Source: Bacteroidia bacterium (GTDB lineage Bacteria > Bacteroidota > Bacteroidia > Flavobacteriales_E > Vicingaceae). From it: a stretch of 64,000 nucleotides of DNA. This document shows, piece after piece, positions 54,840-63,173 of the stretch. The notes under the pieces were generated by a model. It saw only the letters and a list, made by a program, of their open reading frames with translations. It did no database searches and was not told the DNA's origin. The position numbers and the translations under genes were made by a program. The stretch lies in assembly GCA_030433355.1 (NCBI GenBank), contig JAUIMG010000003.1, forward strand, positions 62,001 through 126,000, written 5' to 3'. Position 1 is the first letter of the stretch, and every line of letters begins with the position of its first letter.

Positions 54840-55658
54840 TTAAATTCCCATTAAGTAAGTATAAATAAATACCATGGGGGCAGCTATGAATATACCATCG
54901 AACCTGTCCAAGAAACCACCATGACCAGGCAGAATATTGCTCGAGTCTTTAATATTTAGAGATCTTTTGAACAGTGATTCAACCAAATCTCCTAAAGAAC
55001 CGAAGAGAACAATAATAGCAGAAATAACCATCCAATTAGTCAAACTAATTTCAGGAAATAGAATATAGTTTACATATCCCATCCCTAAGCCAAAAATAGC
55101 TCCCCCAATGCTGCCTTCCCAACTTTTGTTAGGAGATATTCTAGGGAATAATTTGTTTTTGCCAAACTTGACTCCAACGAGATAAGCACCCGTATCATTA
55201 AGCCATAAAACAAAAAAGAATCCTAAAATAAGATTCGGAGAATAGGTGAAGTCTGTATCAAAAGCTAGAGAGAAAAGTAAACTAAATGGGATAATTATAT
55301 ATAATAGACCACTAAGAGTAATTGCTATGTTTATTATAGGGTTGGTTTTATCTCGATATAATTCAGCCACAATAAGCAAGAACATTAGAGGTAGGCCTAA
55401 TAAAAGGAACTTAAAACTAATAAGGTCTAATTGCCAAAAAATGAAGGCGAGTATAAAAAATAGTCCTAAAAGCAGTCCATTAAGCTGTTGAGGATTTACT
55501 TCTTCTTTATGTTTGAAGAAAGCATAAAACTCCTTTAAACAAAAAAGAGAAACTAAACCGAAGAAAATTGCAGCTGAATAAGGGCTATAAAGCAAGCTAC
55601 CAAGAAGCAAAACAACATAAACTACAGCAGTGCTTAACCTTTTTAGAAAATTACTCAA
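54840..55658 (-). CDS. cdsA: Phosphatidate cytidylyltransferase
   Basis: It forms CDP-diacylglycerol, the branch point for phospholipids. The 272-residue polytopic membrane protein (about seven helices) has the family signature SPNKSWEGSIGGA near the C-terminal half and GDLVESLFKRSLNIKDSSNILPGHGGFLDRFD. The start is TTG 55658, within the end of the DUF2007 gene (8-base overlap). Confidence 0.95.
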   Translation of the reverse strand: MSNFLKRLSTAVVYVVLLLGSLLYSPYSAAIFFGLVSLFCLKEFYAFFKHKEEVNPQQLNGLLLGLFFILAFIFWQLDLISFKFLLLGLPLMFLLIVAELYRDKTNPIINIAITLSGLLYIIIPFSLLFSLAFDTDFTYSPNLILGFFFVLWLNDTGAYLVGVKFGKNKLFPRISPNKSWEGSIGGAIFGLGMGYVNYILFPEISLTNWMVISAIIVLFGSLGDLVESLFKRSLNIKDSSNILPGHGGFLDRFDGIFIAAPMVFIYTYLMGI

Positions 55659-55866
55659 TGTGATGCTTGTTGATTAAGTGTTTTGCTTTTAGAGCCTGAT
55701 CAGATTTTACGTATAATTCAATCTCATTATCGAAGATGTTAACATACATAGAATCTGTTTTATTAATAATGAATGTCTTTATATATTCATCTTCTAGATG
55801 ACTTTTCACTATCTCAATTAAATGTATTGCTCTAGAGCTATATACTTTTACCCAATCATTAGACAT
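55651..55866 (-). CDS. DUF2007 family small protein
   Basis: The 71-residue protein with WVKVYSSRAIHLIEIVKSHLED and EIELYVKSDQALKAKHLIN fits the DUF2007 (putative signal transducing) ferredoxin-like fold. It overlaps cdsA and follows ftsH by 21 bases, so it lies in the rsfS-ftsH-DUF2007-cdsA-psd run. Role unknown; membrane quality control is a contextual guess. Confidence 0.82.
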   Translation of the reverse strand: MSNDWVKVYSSRAIHLIEIVKSHLEDEYIKTFIINKTDSMYVNIFDNEIELYVKSDQALKAKHLINKHHIE

Positions 55867-55887
55867 TAGCCTAAAGATAGAAGATTT

Positions 55888-58035
55888 CTAGCTTTTATCT
55901 TTATTACTATCTACTTTTTCTACTTTCTCCTCTTTTTTAGCTGTTTCTGTGGCTGTTTTGTCTTTGCCTTCAGTTTTTGGTTTGGCTTTTACCGTTGTTT
56001 TAGGTTTAGTAGTTTTTGTAGAACCATTTTTAGACTTTACATCTATATTAGCTGCTAGTAATTCGTCAGATCTACTAATATCGTTAAATGCTCTTTTACC
56101 AAATATTTTTTCTAAGTCATCTTTAAAAATAACTTCTTTTTCTAGTAAAAGCTCGGCTAATGTCTTTAATTGATCCTTATGTTTGGATAAGATATTTTTG
56201 GTTTTAACATAGGCGCTCTCAACCATCTTACTCACTTCCTCATCTATAATTTGATTCGTTTTCTCACTGTATGGCTTTTGAAAACTATATTCACTTTGCC
56301 CTGAAGAATCATAATAACTGATATTGCCAACTTTCTCATTTAGTCCATAAACTGAGACCATTGCATAGGCTTGTTTGGTAATTTTTTCAAGATCACTAAG
56401 TGCTCCTGTAGAAATTTTTCCAAAAGTGATCTCTTCAGCTGCTCTGCCACCAAGGGCCGCACACATTTCATCTAACATTTGCTCTTTGGTGGTAATTTGT
56501 CTCTCTTCAGGCAAATACCAGGCAGCGCCCAAAGATCTTCCTCTAGGTACAATAGTAACTTTCACTAAAGGAGAAGCATATCTAACCAACCAACTAACCG
56601 CAGCATGACCTGCTTCATGATAAGCAATAACTTCTTTTTCTTCCTTTGTAATGATTTTGTTTTTCTTTTCTAATCCTCCAATTACTCTATCTACTGCATC
56701 TAAGAAATCTTGTTGTACTATTTTCTTCTTCTTTTGTCTAGCAGCAATTAGGGCAGCTTCGTTACAAATATTCGCTATATCAGCACCTGAAAAACCCGGT
56801 GTTTGCTTACCTAAGAAATTGATGTCTACAGAAGTATCAATTTTTAAAGGCTTAACATGTACCTTAAAAATTTCTATTCTTTCGTTTAAGTCAGGAAGAT
56901 CAACATGAATTTGTCTATCAAATCTACCTGGTCTAAGTAATGCTCTATCTAAAACTTCTGCTCTGTTGGTTGCTGCTAATAAGATAACACCACTATTAGT
57001 GCCAAATCCATCCATTTCTGTGAGGAGCTGGTTTAGGGTGTTTTCCCTTTCATCATTTCCGCCTTGGGCCATATTTTTACCTCTAGCTCGGCCAATAGCA
57101 TCAATCTCATCAATAAAGACTATGGCTGGGGCTTTTTCTTTTGCTTGCTTAAAAAGGTCTCTAACTCTAGATGCACCTACACCTACGAACATTTCTACAA
57201 AGTCTGAGCCTGATAGGCTAAAAAATGGTACTTGAGCTTCTCCTGCTACTGCTTTTGCAAGTAGAGTTTTACCGGTGCCAGGAGGTCCAACTAAAAGGGC
57301 ACCTTTAGGAATTTTTGCTCCTAATTCAGTATATCTTTTTGGATTTTTTAAAAATTCAACGATTTCTTCTATTTCAACTTTTGCTTCTTCTAAGCCCGCT
57401 ACATCATTGAAAGAAATATTAACGTTCTTCTCTTTATCAAAAAGAGTTGCCTTAGATTTTCCAATATTAAAAATTTGGGCTCCAGGACCACCTGAGCCTC
57501 CTGACATTCTTCGCATAATGAATATCCAAAAGCCTATGAGAATGGCTATTGGCAACAACCAACCTATAAGTTCTCCTGCCCAATTGCTCCTTGTTTCGTA
57601 ATCAACCGGTATTCTATTTTCTTCGGGCATTTCTTCCATTACCCTATTCAAATCAGAATTAAATTGCTCTATGGTACCTATTTTAAGATAAAATTGAGGT
57701 CCTCTATTAGAAACAGAACCAAAGCCTTCATCTTTTACACTCTTGTATTTTTCTTGGTTAAGAGCATCGGGCTTTATAAATATTTCTGCTCTCGATTCTC
57801 CACCGGTAGTAACAACTACAATATGGCTTACATCACCGGTTTTTACCATTTCTTCAGTAAACTTTTTCATGGTAACTTTTCTCTCTCCTCCGCCAAGTGA
57901 AAATAAGTTAAGACCTATAAGAACAACTCCAATAATTGCATAAATCCAATAAAAGTTAAAGGTCTTCTTTGGACCGCCACCTTTAGGCGCTTTTGGGTTG
58001 CTTGATTTTTTTTGTGTTGGTTTTTTCTCTGCCAT
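55888..58035 (-). CDS. ftsH: ATP-dependent zinc metalloprotease FtsH
   Basis: This membrane AAA+ protease degrades misfolded membrane proteins. Two transmembrane segments flank a periplasmic domain. Walker A (GPPGTGKT), Walker B (IVFIDEIDAIG), the second region of homology (ATNRAEVLDRALLRPGRFDRQ) and the zinc motif HEAGH are all intact. The C-terminal tail is rich in Lys, Thr and Glu. I place the start at ATG 58035 (MAEKKPTQ), 7 bases after rsfS; the frame opens 66 bases earlier inside rsfS without support. About 715 residues. Confidence 0.97.
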   Translation of the reverse strand: MAEKKPTQKKSSNPKAPKGGGPKKTFNFYWIYAIIGVVLIGLNLFSLGGGERKVTMKKFTEEMVKTGDVSHIVVVTTGGESRAEIFIKPDALNQEKYKSVKDEGFGSVSNRGPQFYLKIGTIEQFNSDLNRVMEEMPEENRIPVDYETRSNWAGELIGWLLPIAILIGFWIFIMRRMSGGSGGPGAQIFNIGKSKATLFDKEKNVNISFNDVAGLEEAKVEIEEIVEFLKNPKRYTELGAKIPKGALLVGPPGTGKTLLAKAVAGEAQVPFFSLSGSDFVEMFVGVGASRVRDLFKQAKEKAPAIVFIDEIDAIGRARGKNMAQGGNDERENTLNQLLTEMDGFGTNSGVILLAATNRAEVLDRALLRPGRFDRQIHVDLPDLNERIEIFKVHVKPLKIDTSVDINFLGKQTPGFSGADIANICNEAALIAARQKKKKIVQQDFLDAVDRVIGGLEKKNKIITKEEKEVIAYHEAGHAAVSWLVRYASPLVKVTIVPRGRSLGAAWYLPEERQITTKEQMLDEMCAALGGRAAEEITFGKISTGALSDLEKITKQAYAMVSVYGLNEKVGNISYYDSSGQSEYSFQKPYSEKTNQIIDEEVSKMVESAYVKTKNILSKHKDQLKTLAELLLEKEVIFKDDLEKIFGKRAFNDISRSDELLAANIDVKSKNGSTKTTKPKTTVKAKPKTEGKDKTATETAKKEEKVEKVDSNKDKS

Positions 58036-58042
58036 AATCTTT

Positions 58043-58420
58043 TTAAAACTCTGCTTCAATTTCTTTGATTTCTGCATCTGCCCATAGGCCTTCCAAATCA
58101 AAGTATTCTCTTTTTTCTTTATTGAAAATGTGTGCTACAACATTTACATAATCTAATAACACCCATTCTAGGTTGCTTGTTCCTTCTACATGCCAAGGTT
58201 TTTCTCCTATTGCCTTTCTAACTTCATCCTCTATGGAGTCTTTTATAGCATCTATTTGTGTAGAAGAGGCTGCTTCGCATATAATGAAGTAGTCAGTAAC
58301 TGCACCATCTACTCCTTTCAAATTTAGTTGAACGATATTTTCTCCTTTTTTCTCTTGAATACCTTTGACAATTAATTCTGTCAATTCGTCGGAGTTATTT
58401 GTATTTTTAGTCTTACTCAT
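58043..58420 (-). CDS. rsfS: Ribosome silencing factor
   Basis: The 125-residue RsfS/Iojap protein binds ribosomal protein uL14 and blocks subunit joining in starvation. Family features: GVDGAVTDYFIICEAASSTQIDAIKDSIE and KPWHVEGTSNLEWVLLDYVNVVAHIF. It heads the run toward ftsH and diverges from birA. Confidence 0.94.
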   Translation of the reverse strand: MSKTKNTNNSDELTELIVKGIQEKKGENIVQLNLKGVDGAVTDYFIICEAASSTQIDAIKDSIEDEVRKAIGEKPWHVEGTSNLEWVLLDYVNVVAHIFNKEKREYFDLEGLWADAEIKEIEAEF

Positions 58421-58441
58421 TAATGCATTTCAAATTATGTA

Positions 58442-58449
58442 CAAAAATA
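58442..58449 (-). promoter_or_regulatory. -7 box of the rsfS-ftsH operon
   Basis: The minus strand reads TATTTTTG, matching TAnnTTTG, 21 bases upstream of the rsfS ATG. The same 80-base divergent gap also serves birA, for which only a weaker TACCTTTA box is seen. Confidence 0.4.
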
Positions 58450-58500
58450 CAGAAATCAATACCTTTATTGACTTTCTTTGTCAAACAGAAATGCTTATCA

Positions 58501-59247
58501 ATGGAGGTGTTTAAAGACCTAAAATTCAATATTGTTCATTTAAATTCAACTACCTCTACCAATATTCATGCCCATCAATTTGTGGAACAAAACCCTCAGT
58601 CTGAAGGCGTTGTTTTTTGTGCAGATTTTCAAGATAGGGGGAAAGGCCAAAAGGGCTCTAAATGGCAATCAGATAGCGGCTTAAACTTGTTATTAAGTTT
58701 GATTTTATGTCCACAATTTAAGGTCCAAAAGCGTTTTTTGATTAGCCAAGCTGTCTCCTTAGCATTATTTACTGCCTTAGACAAACTGTCAGTGGATGAA
58801 TTAAGTATAAAATGGCCGAACGACATTTTAGTAGGAAGTAAGAAAATAGCCGGAGTGTTAATTGAAAATTCAATTAAAGGAAATTTGATCAATCACTCCA
58901 TTGTTGGAATTGGTTTGAATGTTAATCAAACAGAATTTAAAGAAATGGATAGGGAGGCTACCTCTTTGCAACTAGAGTTAGAGAATTCTTTGGATGTTAA
59001 GGAGGTTTTGCATTTTCTTTTAAAAGAATTAAAGACATATTATTCTCTATTATTCTCAAACCCTAATCGAATCGAGGAGTTGTATAATGCAAAACTATAC
59101 GGATTCGGAGTGTCTTTGCCTTTTCAAGATGAAAATGGCATTTTCAATGGAATAATTAAGGGGGTTAGTTCAATAGGAGAATTGCAAATCCAAATAGGAG
59201 AAGCAATCGAAAATTACGGTATAAAGGAGCTAAGTTTTAAAGCTTAA
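58501..59247 (+). CDS. birA: Biotin--[acetyl-CoA-carboxylase] ligase
   Basis: It attaches biotin to the biotin carrier protein. The product of about 248 residues contains only the catalytic domain (no HTH), so it is not a repressor. It shows STTSTNIHAH, the biotinyl-AMP loop DRGKGQKGSKWQSD, IKWPNDILVGSKKIAGVLIE and GIGLNVNQTEF. I place the start at ATG 58501; the 26 codons upstream are not family-like. Confidence 0.93.
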   Translation: MEVFKDLKFNIVHLNSTTSTNIHAHQFVEQNPQSEGVVFCADFQDRGKGQKGSKWQSDSGLNLLLSLILCPQFKVQKRFLISQAVSLALFTALDKLSVDELSIKWPNDILVGSKKIAGVLIENSIKGNLINHSIVGIGLNVNQTEFKEMDREATSLQLELENSLDVKEVLHFLLKELKTYYSLLFSNPNRIEELYNAKLYGFGVSLPFQDENGIFNGIIKGVSSIGELQIQIGEAIENYGIKELSFKA

Positions 59248-59641
59248 GTTCTGCAGCTTTATCTACCAACATGCTGAAGAAGTTTTTTAAAGGCTTTTCT
59301 ACCATCATTTTCATAAATGGATTTATGTTTCCTTCAAAAACGATAAAAGCTTCTGTTTCTTCTGCAGACTGCTCATTCAGATGAATGTCTAGCTCAAAAG
59401 TGAATGGAACTTTTCCGAATGATTTAATTTTTATTAAACCTGGTGCATTTAATTCTACTTGTTCCAGTCCAATTCTTGCCATGCCTTTAATGGTAAACTC
59501 GCATCTTTCTTTTGAAGAATCCCATTTTTCTATTTTGGTTTTAGGCATTAGTTCTTCAAAATTGTTCATGTCGCTAAGGAATGCGAACATTTTTTCTCTG
59601 CTATTAGGAGAGATTCTTTTTTCTGTTTCTATTCTTGTCAT
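59237..59641 (-). CDS. SRPBCC family (CoxG/START-like) protein
   Basis: This single SRPBCC domain of 134 residues (FAFLSDMNNFEELMPKTKIEKW, CEFTIKGMARIGLEQVELN, FSMLVDKAAELKL) forms a hydrophobic-ligand pocket. It overlaps pyrE by 4 bases (ATGA) with ATG 59641, the better start because an upstream in-frame ATG falls inside pyrE. The ligand is unknown. Confidence 0.8.
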   Translation of the reverse strand: MTRIETEKRISPNSREKMFAFLSDMNNFEELMPKTKIEKWDSSKERCEFTIKGMARIGLEQVELNAPGLIKIKSFGKVPFTFELDIHLNEQSAEETEAFIVFEGNINPFMKMMVEKPLKNFFSMLVDKAAELKL

Positions 59642-60285
59642 ACGAGTACTTTCCAATTGGCTGGATCTTTTCTCCAGTTTTTTAACGACTCTATATCGCT
59701 TTGATTGATATATCCCATTCTCAGCGCTTCATCAATTAAATGATTGTAATCACTTAAAGTATATAATGGGCAATTGTATTCTTTAAAATTGTTCTGAGCT
59801 AGTTCAAAGTCGTAAGTGAAAATTGCCACCATCCCAACTACCTGACATCCCTCTGCTCTGAGGGCTTCTACAGCTTTTAGACTACTCATTCCCGTAGAAA
59901 TTAAATCTTCAATCACTACCACTTTTTGTCCGGCTTCCACCACTCCTTCTACTTGATTTTGCAATCCATGCCCTTTAGATGAAGAACGGACATAGATGAA
60001 AGGTAAGTCTAATTCTTGTGCTACCAAAGCACCTTGTGCAATTCCACCTGTAGCAACTCCTGCAATAACATCTACCTTACCAAATTTTTCTTGAATTACT
60101 TCAGAGTATTTTTGGCGTATGAAAGTTCTAACTTTTGGGTAAGAAAGTGTTTTCCTATTGTCACAATAAATTGGAGATTGCCATCCCGATGCCCAGTGAA
60201 ACGGTTGTTGATTATTTAGCTGAATCGCTTTAATTTGCAGTAAAAATTCAGCTACCTTGTCAGCCGTTTCTTTGTTTAAATTCAT
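59638..60285 (-). CDS. pyrE: Orotate phosphoribosyltransferase
   Basis: It makes OMP from orotate and PRPP in pyrimidine synthesis. The 215-residue PRTase has the PRPP loop VVVIEDLISTGMSSLKA, the orotate loop VRSSSKGHGLQNQVEG and YCDNRKTLSYPKVR. Its ATG lies only 8 bases from the divergent Nudix ATG, so its promoter must extend into that gene. Confidence 0.96.
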   Translation of the reverse strand: MNLNKETADKVAEFLLQIKAIQLNNQQPFHWASGWQSPIYCDNRKTLSYPKVRTFIRQKYSEVIQEKFGKVDVIAGVATGGIAQGALVAQELDLPFIYVRSSSKGHGLQNQVEGVVEAGQKVVVIEDLISTGMSSLKAVEALRAEGCQVVGMVAIFTYDFELAQNNFKEYNCPLYTLSDYNHLIDEALRMGYINQSDIESLKNWRKDPANWKVLV

Positions 60286-60290
60286 GAATA

Positions 60291-60298
60291 CAAATGTA
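60291..60298 (-). promoter_or_regulatory. -7 box of pyrE, inside the Nudix start codon
   Basis: The minus strand reads TACATTTG (perfect TAnnTTTG) 5 bases before the pyrE ATG, with TTG 16 bases upstream. The box overlaps the first codons of the divergent Nudix gene. pyrE mRNA is predicted to be leaderless. Confidence 0.55.
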
Positions 60299-60893
60299 TA
60301 AAGTATTTTTCAATCAACACCTTATAAAAATTAATGTTTTAGGGGATTTTAGTCCTTTTGAAACCGATGAACTATCTATCGTAAACCCATCAAAAGAAGA
60401 GGTAGATATTCTAATTGTCGCTCTTTCAAAAGAGGCAAAAGGCCAAAGAATAAATTTGCTTTACACAGACAAAGTATCAGCAAGAGAAGAGTTTAAGAAA
60501 TCATTTAAACTAATTGAAGCTGCAGGAGGTAAGGTGAAAAATAAAAAAGGGGAGATTCTATTTATTTATCGACTCGAGAAATGGGACTTACCAAAGGGTA
60601 AAATTGAAGCAGGTGAAGATCCGAAAGAAGCCGCCTTGAGAGAAGTGGAAGAAGAGTGCGGTATTAGTAGTCTTAATTTAAAGGAAAAGTTAAAAGACAC
60701 TTGGCATATTTATTATCATAAAGAAGTGTTTTGTTTAAAGCGAACTTATTGGTATGCGATGAGCTATGATGGAGATGAGCAATTGATTCCGCAGGCGGAA
60801 GAGGGTATAGAAGAGGTAATTTGGGCAGATGAAGAAAAAAAGAGTAGGTGCTTAGAAAACACCTACCCAAGTATATTAGAAATCTTTGATTAG
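60294..60893 (+). CDS. Nudix hydrolase
   Basis: The 199-residue protein has a C-terminal Nudix domain, its box starting GKIEAGEDPKEAALREVEEE and closing CGI, preceded by WDLPK. The N-terminal ~90 residues form a separate alpha/beta region of unknown role. Nudix enzymes hydrolyse nucleoside diphosphates linked to another group; the substrate cannot be told. It diverges from pyrE with an 8-base gap, and its stop interlocks with the lipoprotein gene. Confidence 0.9.
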   Translation: MYKVFFNQHLIKINVLGDFSPFETDELSIVNPSKEEVDILIVALSKEAKGQRINLLYTDKVSAREEFKKSFKLIEAAGGKVKNKKGEILFIYRLEKWDLPKGKIEAGEDPKEAALREVEEECGISSLNLKEKLKDTWHIYYHKEVFCLKRTYWYAMSYDGDEQLIPQAEEGIEEVIWADEEKKSRCLENTYPSILEIFD

Positions 60894-61444
60894 AACTTAG
60901 AAGAGAGCTCTTTGTATTCGTTAAACTCTTGAAGCAGTTCTTCAGCTTCAGAATCCTTGATCTTATATTCCTTTTCAGACGTTTTGTTTATTTCTGTTAC
61001 AAACTCTCCATTTTGGAAATAGTATACTTTATTGAAATTGTCTTCACTTGGAATGCTATCTTGTGTTCCGGTATCCTCAATTACAGCGCTAACTAAGTTG
61101 CCGTCTTTTGCATAAAACTCTTCCGTTCTTTCAGAAATAGACGCATGCGGATAAGTCTTCACTCTTACAAGCTGGTCATCCATCATGTAAAAATGAATTT
61201 TGCTCCACTTTTGCGAGATTTTTGATCTTAAATCTGCTGTAGATAATTCCTTAGCCTCTAATTTTTTCGACTCAATTTCTCTTCTGTATGCGTCAATTTC
61301 TTGAATTAATTTTTCTTTATCTATAACCTCTTTTTCTTCCTCTATAATAGTTTCTGTTTCTTTTTCTGTGGTTGTTTCAGGAGCATTTTGACAGCTAAAC
61401 AAGAAGCCAGCTAATGCAATTAATAATAAATTCTTTGTTTTCAT
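60890..61444 (-). CDS. Lipoprotein of unknown function
   Basis: This predicted lipoprotein (LLLIALAGFLFSCQ) has a Glu/Thr-rich tether and a helical plus beta mature part (FYMMDDQLVRVKTYPHASISERTEEFYAKDG) suggestive of a small periplasmic binding or sensor domain. I place the start at ATG 61444 because the longer frame begins inside oxyR. It lies downstream of oxyR and may be co-transcribed with it. Confidence 0.68.
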   Translation of the reverse strand: MKTKNLLLIALAGFLFSCQNAPETTTEKETETIIEEEKEVIDKEKLIQEIDAYRREIESKKLEAKELSTADLRSKISQKWSKIHFYMMDDQLVRVKTYPHASISERTEEFYAKDGNLVSAVIEDTGTQDSIPSEDNFNKVYYFQNGEFVTEINKTSEKEYKIKDSEAEELLQEFNEYKELSSKF

Positions 61445-61484
61445 TTTGTTATTTGTATTAAGTGCAAATATATTAAGCAAAGCT

Positions 61485-62426
61485 TCACATAGCAATTATG
61501 TCTAAGTCCTTATTTGAATAATTTGACGTATTCAATTTAGGTTTAATTTCTTCTCTAATAAGATCAGCTAGAATTTTCATTGAATCCTTTTTGGCTGATT
61601 TACTGATTCCTACTAAGCTAATTTCTCTCACCGGAATTGGAGCCGTAAAACTTTTCGTTTTTCTTTTAAGTCTCTTGCTCAGCGACTGAAAATATAGGTC
61701 GGGAATTAGCGTGTAGCCACCAAATTGATCGCTTAGTTTTAATAGCGTATCGAAAGAGTTGCTTTTAAAGTTGATATTAGATTTGGAGTTCTCTTGAGAT
61801 TCTATTCCACATATTGCCATACTTTGATTCCTGAAGCAATTTCCCTCATCTAGCAACCAAATCTTTTTATTTTTTAATTCTTTAGCGCTTACATTTTGCA
61901 CATTACTTTCATCATAACCATAAACATGCATACTTTCATAATACAAAATTTCTTCGGAGGGTAATTCTAATTCATTGGGTAGGGGGGTAGAAAGAATTCC
62001 AAAGTCTAGGTTTCGCTCTCGCAACTGACGCACTATTTCTTCTGTGGTTAATTCTAAAATATTTAATTCTAGCTTGGTGTGCTCAGAAATAAGTCTCTCC
62101 AAGATTAGGGGTAAAAGGGTAGAAGCTACTGTGGGGATAATTCCCAATCGAATAGAGCCTTCCAATTTGTTCTTCTGCTGATTAATCATAAACATTTCTT
62201 CTTGCAGCTCTTTTATTTCTTCTGCTAGCTTCAAAAACTCTTTACCCTTTTCTGTACTAACTATAGGGTGTAAGCTCCTGTCAAAAATTTCGAATCCAAT
62301 CTCTTCTTCTAGCTTTTTTATCATGCCACTTAAAGTTGCTTGGGTGATGTCACATTCTTCTGCTGCATGCCCAAAATGACCCTTTCGGCTAACTGCAATG
62401 GCATAGTTGAGTTGTTGAAAATTCAT
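61485..62426 (-). CDS. oxyR: OxyR hydrogen-peroxide sensor (LysR family)
   Basis: The 313-residue LysR-type regulator has an N-terminal HTH (HFGHAAEECDITQATLSGMIKKLEEEIG). The redox centre is exact: Cys197 and Cys206 in NCFRNQSMAIC, with the same eight-residue spacing as E. coli Cys199/Cys208. Oxidation to the disulfide should activate transcription of the divergent peroxiredoxin genes. A four-part OxyR operator lies immediately upstream and overlaps its own -7 box, so autorepression is expected. Confidence 0.95.
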   Translation of the reverse strand: MNFQQLNYAIAVSRKGHFGHAAEECDITQATLSGMIKKLEEEIGFEIFDRSLHPIVSTEKGKEFLKLAEEIKELQEEMFMINQQKNKLEGSIRLGIIPTVASTLLPLILERLISEHTKLELNILELTTEEIVRQLRERNLDFGILSTPLPNELELPSEEILYYESMHVYGYDESNVQNVSAKELKNKKIWLLDEGNCFRNQSMAICGIESQENSKSNINFKSNSFDTLLKLSDQFGGYTLIPDLYFQSLSKRLKRKTKSFTAPIPVREISLVGISKSAKKDSMKILADLIREEIKPKLNTSNYSNKDLDIIAM

Positions 62427-62427
62427 G

Positions 62428-62464
62428 ATAGATATTTTCTATCAAATGTATAGATATAATCGTT
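62428..62464. promoter_or_regulatory. OxyR operator (ATAG-N7-CTAT-N7-ATAG-N7 array)
   Basis: ATAG 62428, CTAT 62439, ATAG 62450 and a degenerate CGTT at 62461 are separated by 7-base spacers, exactly the E. coli OxyR geometry. The array covers the oxyR -7 box (62443-62450, minus) and ends 22 bases before the peroxiredoxin -7 box. Confidence 0.82.
62443..62450 (-). promoter_or_regulatory. -7 box of oxyR
   Basis: The minus strand reads TACATTTG, a perfect TAnnTTTG, inside the OxyR operator. The oxyR ATG follows 16 bases later. Confidence 0.6.
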
Positions 62465-62486
62465 AGGTTCTATGATTTTGACCTCC

Positions 62487-62494
62487 TACCTTTG
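62487..62494 (+). promoter_or_regulatory. -7 box of the peroxiredoxin operon
   Basis: TACCTTTG matches TAnnTTTG, 29 bases before the ATG. There is no TTG -33 element, consistent with dependence on OxyR bound just upstream. Confidence 0.55.
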
Positions 62495-62523
62495 TATCAA
62501 CAAATCAAAAAAAACAAAAAATT

Positions 62524-63162
62524 ATGTCATTAGTAGGAAAGCAATTCCCAAGCATAGCAGTAGATGCAATGAGTGAAATGGGAGATAATAAGAAGATAAA
62601 TATTCTAGAATTAGCTAAAAAGGAAAAAAAGAAAGTATTGCTTTTTTGGTACCCAAAAGATTTCACTTTTGTTTGTCCAACAGAGTTACACGCTTTTCAA
62701 AATGCGCTAGGTGAATTTGAAAAAAGAAATACCATAGTGATTGGAGCTTCTTGCGATACGCCTGAAGTACATTTTGCCTGGTTAAATACCCCTAAAAATA
62801 ATGGTGGTATCGAAGGAGTGACCTATGATATCCTTGCCGATTCCAATAGAAACCTTTCAACTGCATTAGATATTTTGGATATTAAAGAAGTGCACTACAA
62901 TGAAGAATTAGACTTAGATATTGTAGAAGGAGATAATGTAACTTATAGAGCTACTTTTTTAATTGATGAGGAAGGTGAAGTATTTCACGAAAGTGTTAAT
63001 CATATGCCATTAGGAAGAAATGTGAATGAATACATTAGACTAATTGATGCTTACACACACGTTCAAGAAAAAGGAGAAGTGTGTCCTGCAAATTGGGAAG
63101 AAGGGAAAGAGGCAATGAATGCCGATAGAAATGGAGTAGCATCTTATTTAAGTAATAATTAA
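62524..63162 (+). CDS. 2-Cys peroxiredoxin (AhpC/TSA family)
   Basis: The 212-residue peroxidase reduces hydrogen and organic peroxides. Peroxidatic Cys51 lies in FTFVCPTE, resolving Cys187 in EVCPANW, and the family GASCDTPEVHFAW segment follows the active site. It is first gene of an OxyR-linked operon with thioredoxin and DUF6952 downstream, 11 bases between the first two genes. The thioredoxin is the likely reductant. Confidence 0.96.
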   Translation: MSLVGKQFPSIAVDAMSEMGDNKKINILELAKKEKKKVLLFWYPKDFTFVCPTELHAFQNALGEFEKRNTIVIGASCDTPEVHFAWLNTPKNNGGIEGVTYDILADSNRNLSTALDILDIKEVHYNEELDLDIVEGDNVTYRATFLIDEEGEVFHESVNHMPLGRNVNEYIRLIDAYTHVQEKGEVCPANWEEGKEAMNADRNGVASYLSNN

Positions 63163-63173
63163 AATCAAAGACC

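Noticed and set aside
55949-57943. Several plus-strand ORFs of 66-108 codons opposite ftsH
   Set aside because: They mirror the codon pattern of ftsH, lack promoters and resemble no protein family.
58036-58101. A longer FtsH start giving 22 additional residues
   Set aside because: It would overlap rsfS by 59 bases, and the extra residues are the shadow of rsfS coding sequence; MAEKKPTQ at 58035 is the natural start.
58423-58500. N-terminal extension of BirA that might be a DNA-binding domain
   Set aside because: The 26 codons lack HTH character and occupy the divergent promoter region; the catalytic domain starts at ATG 58501.
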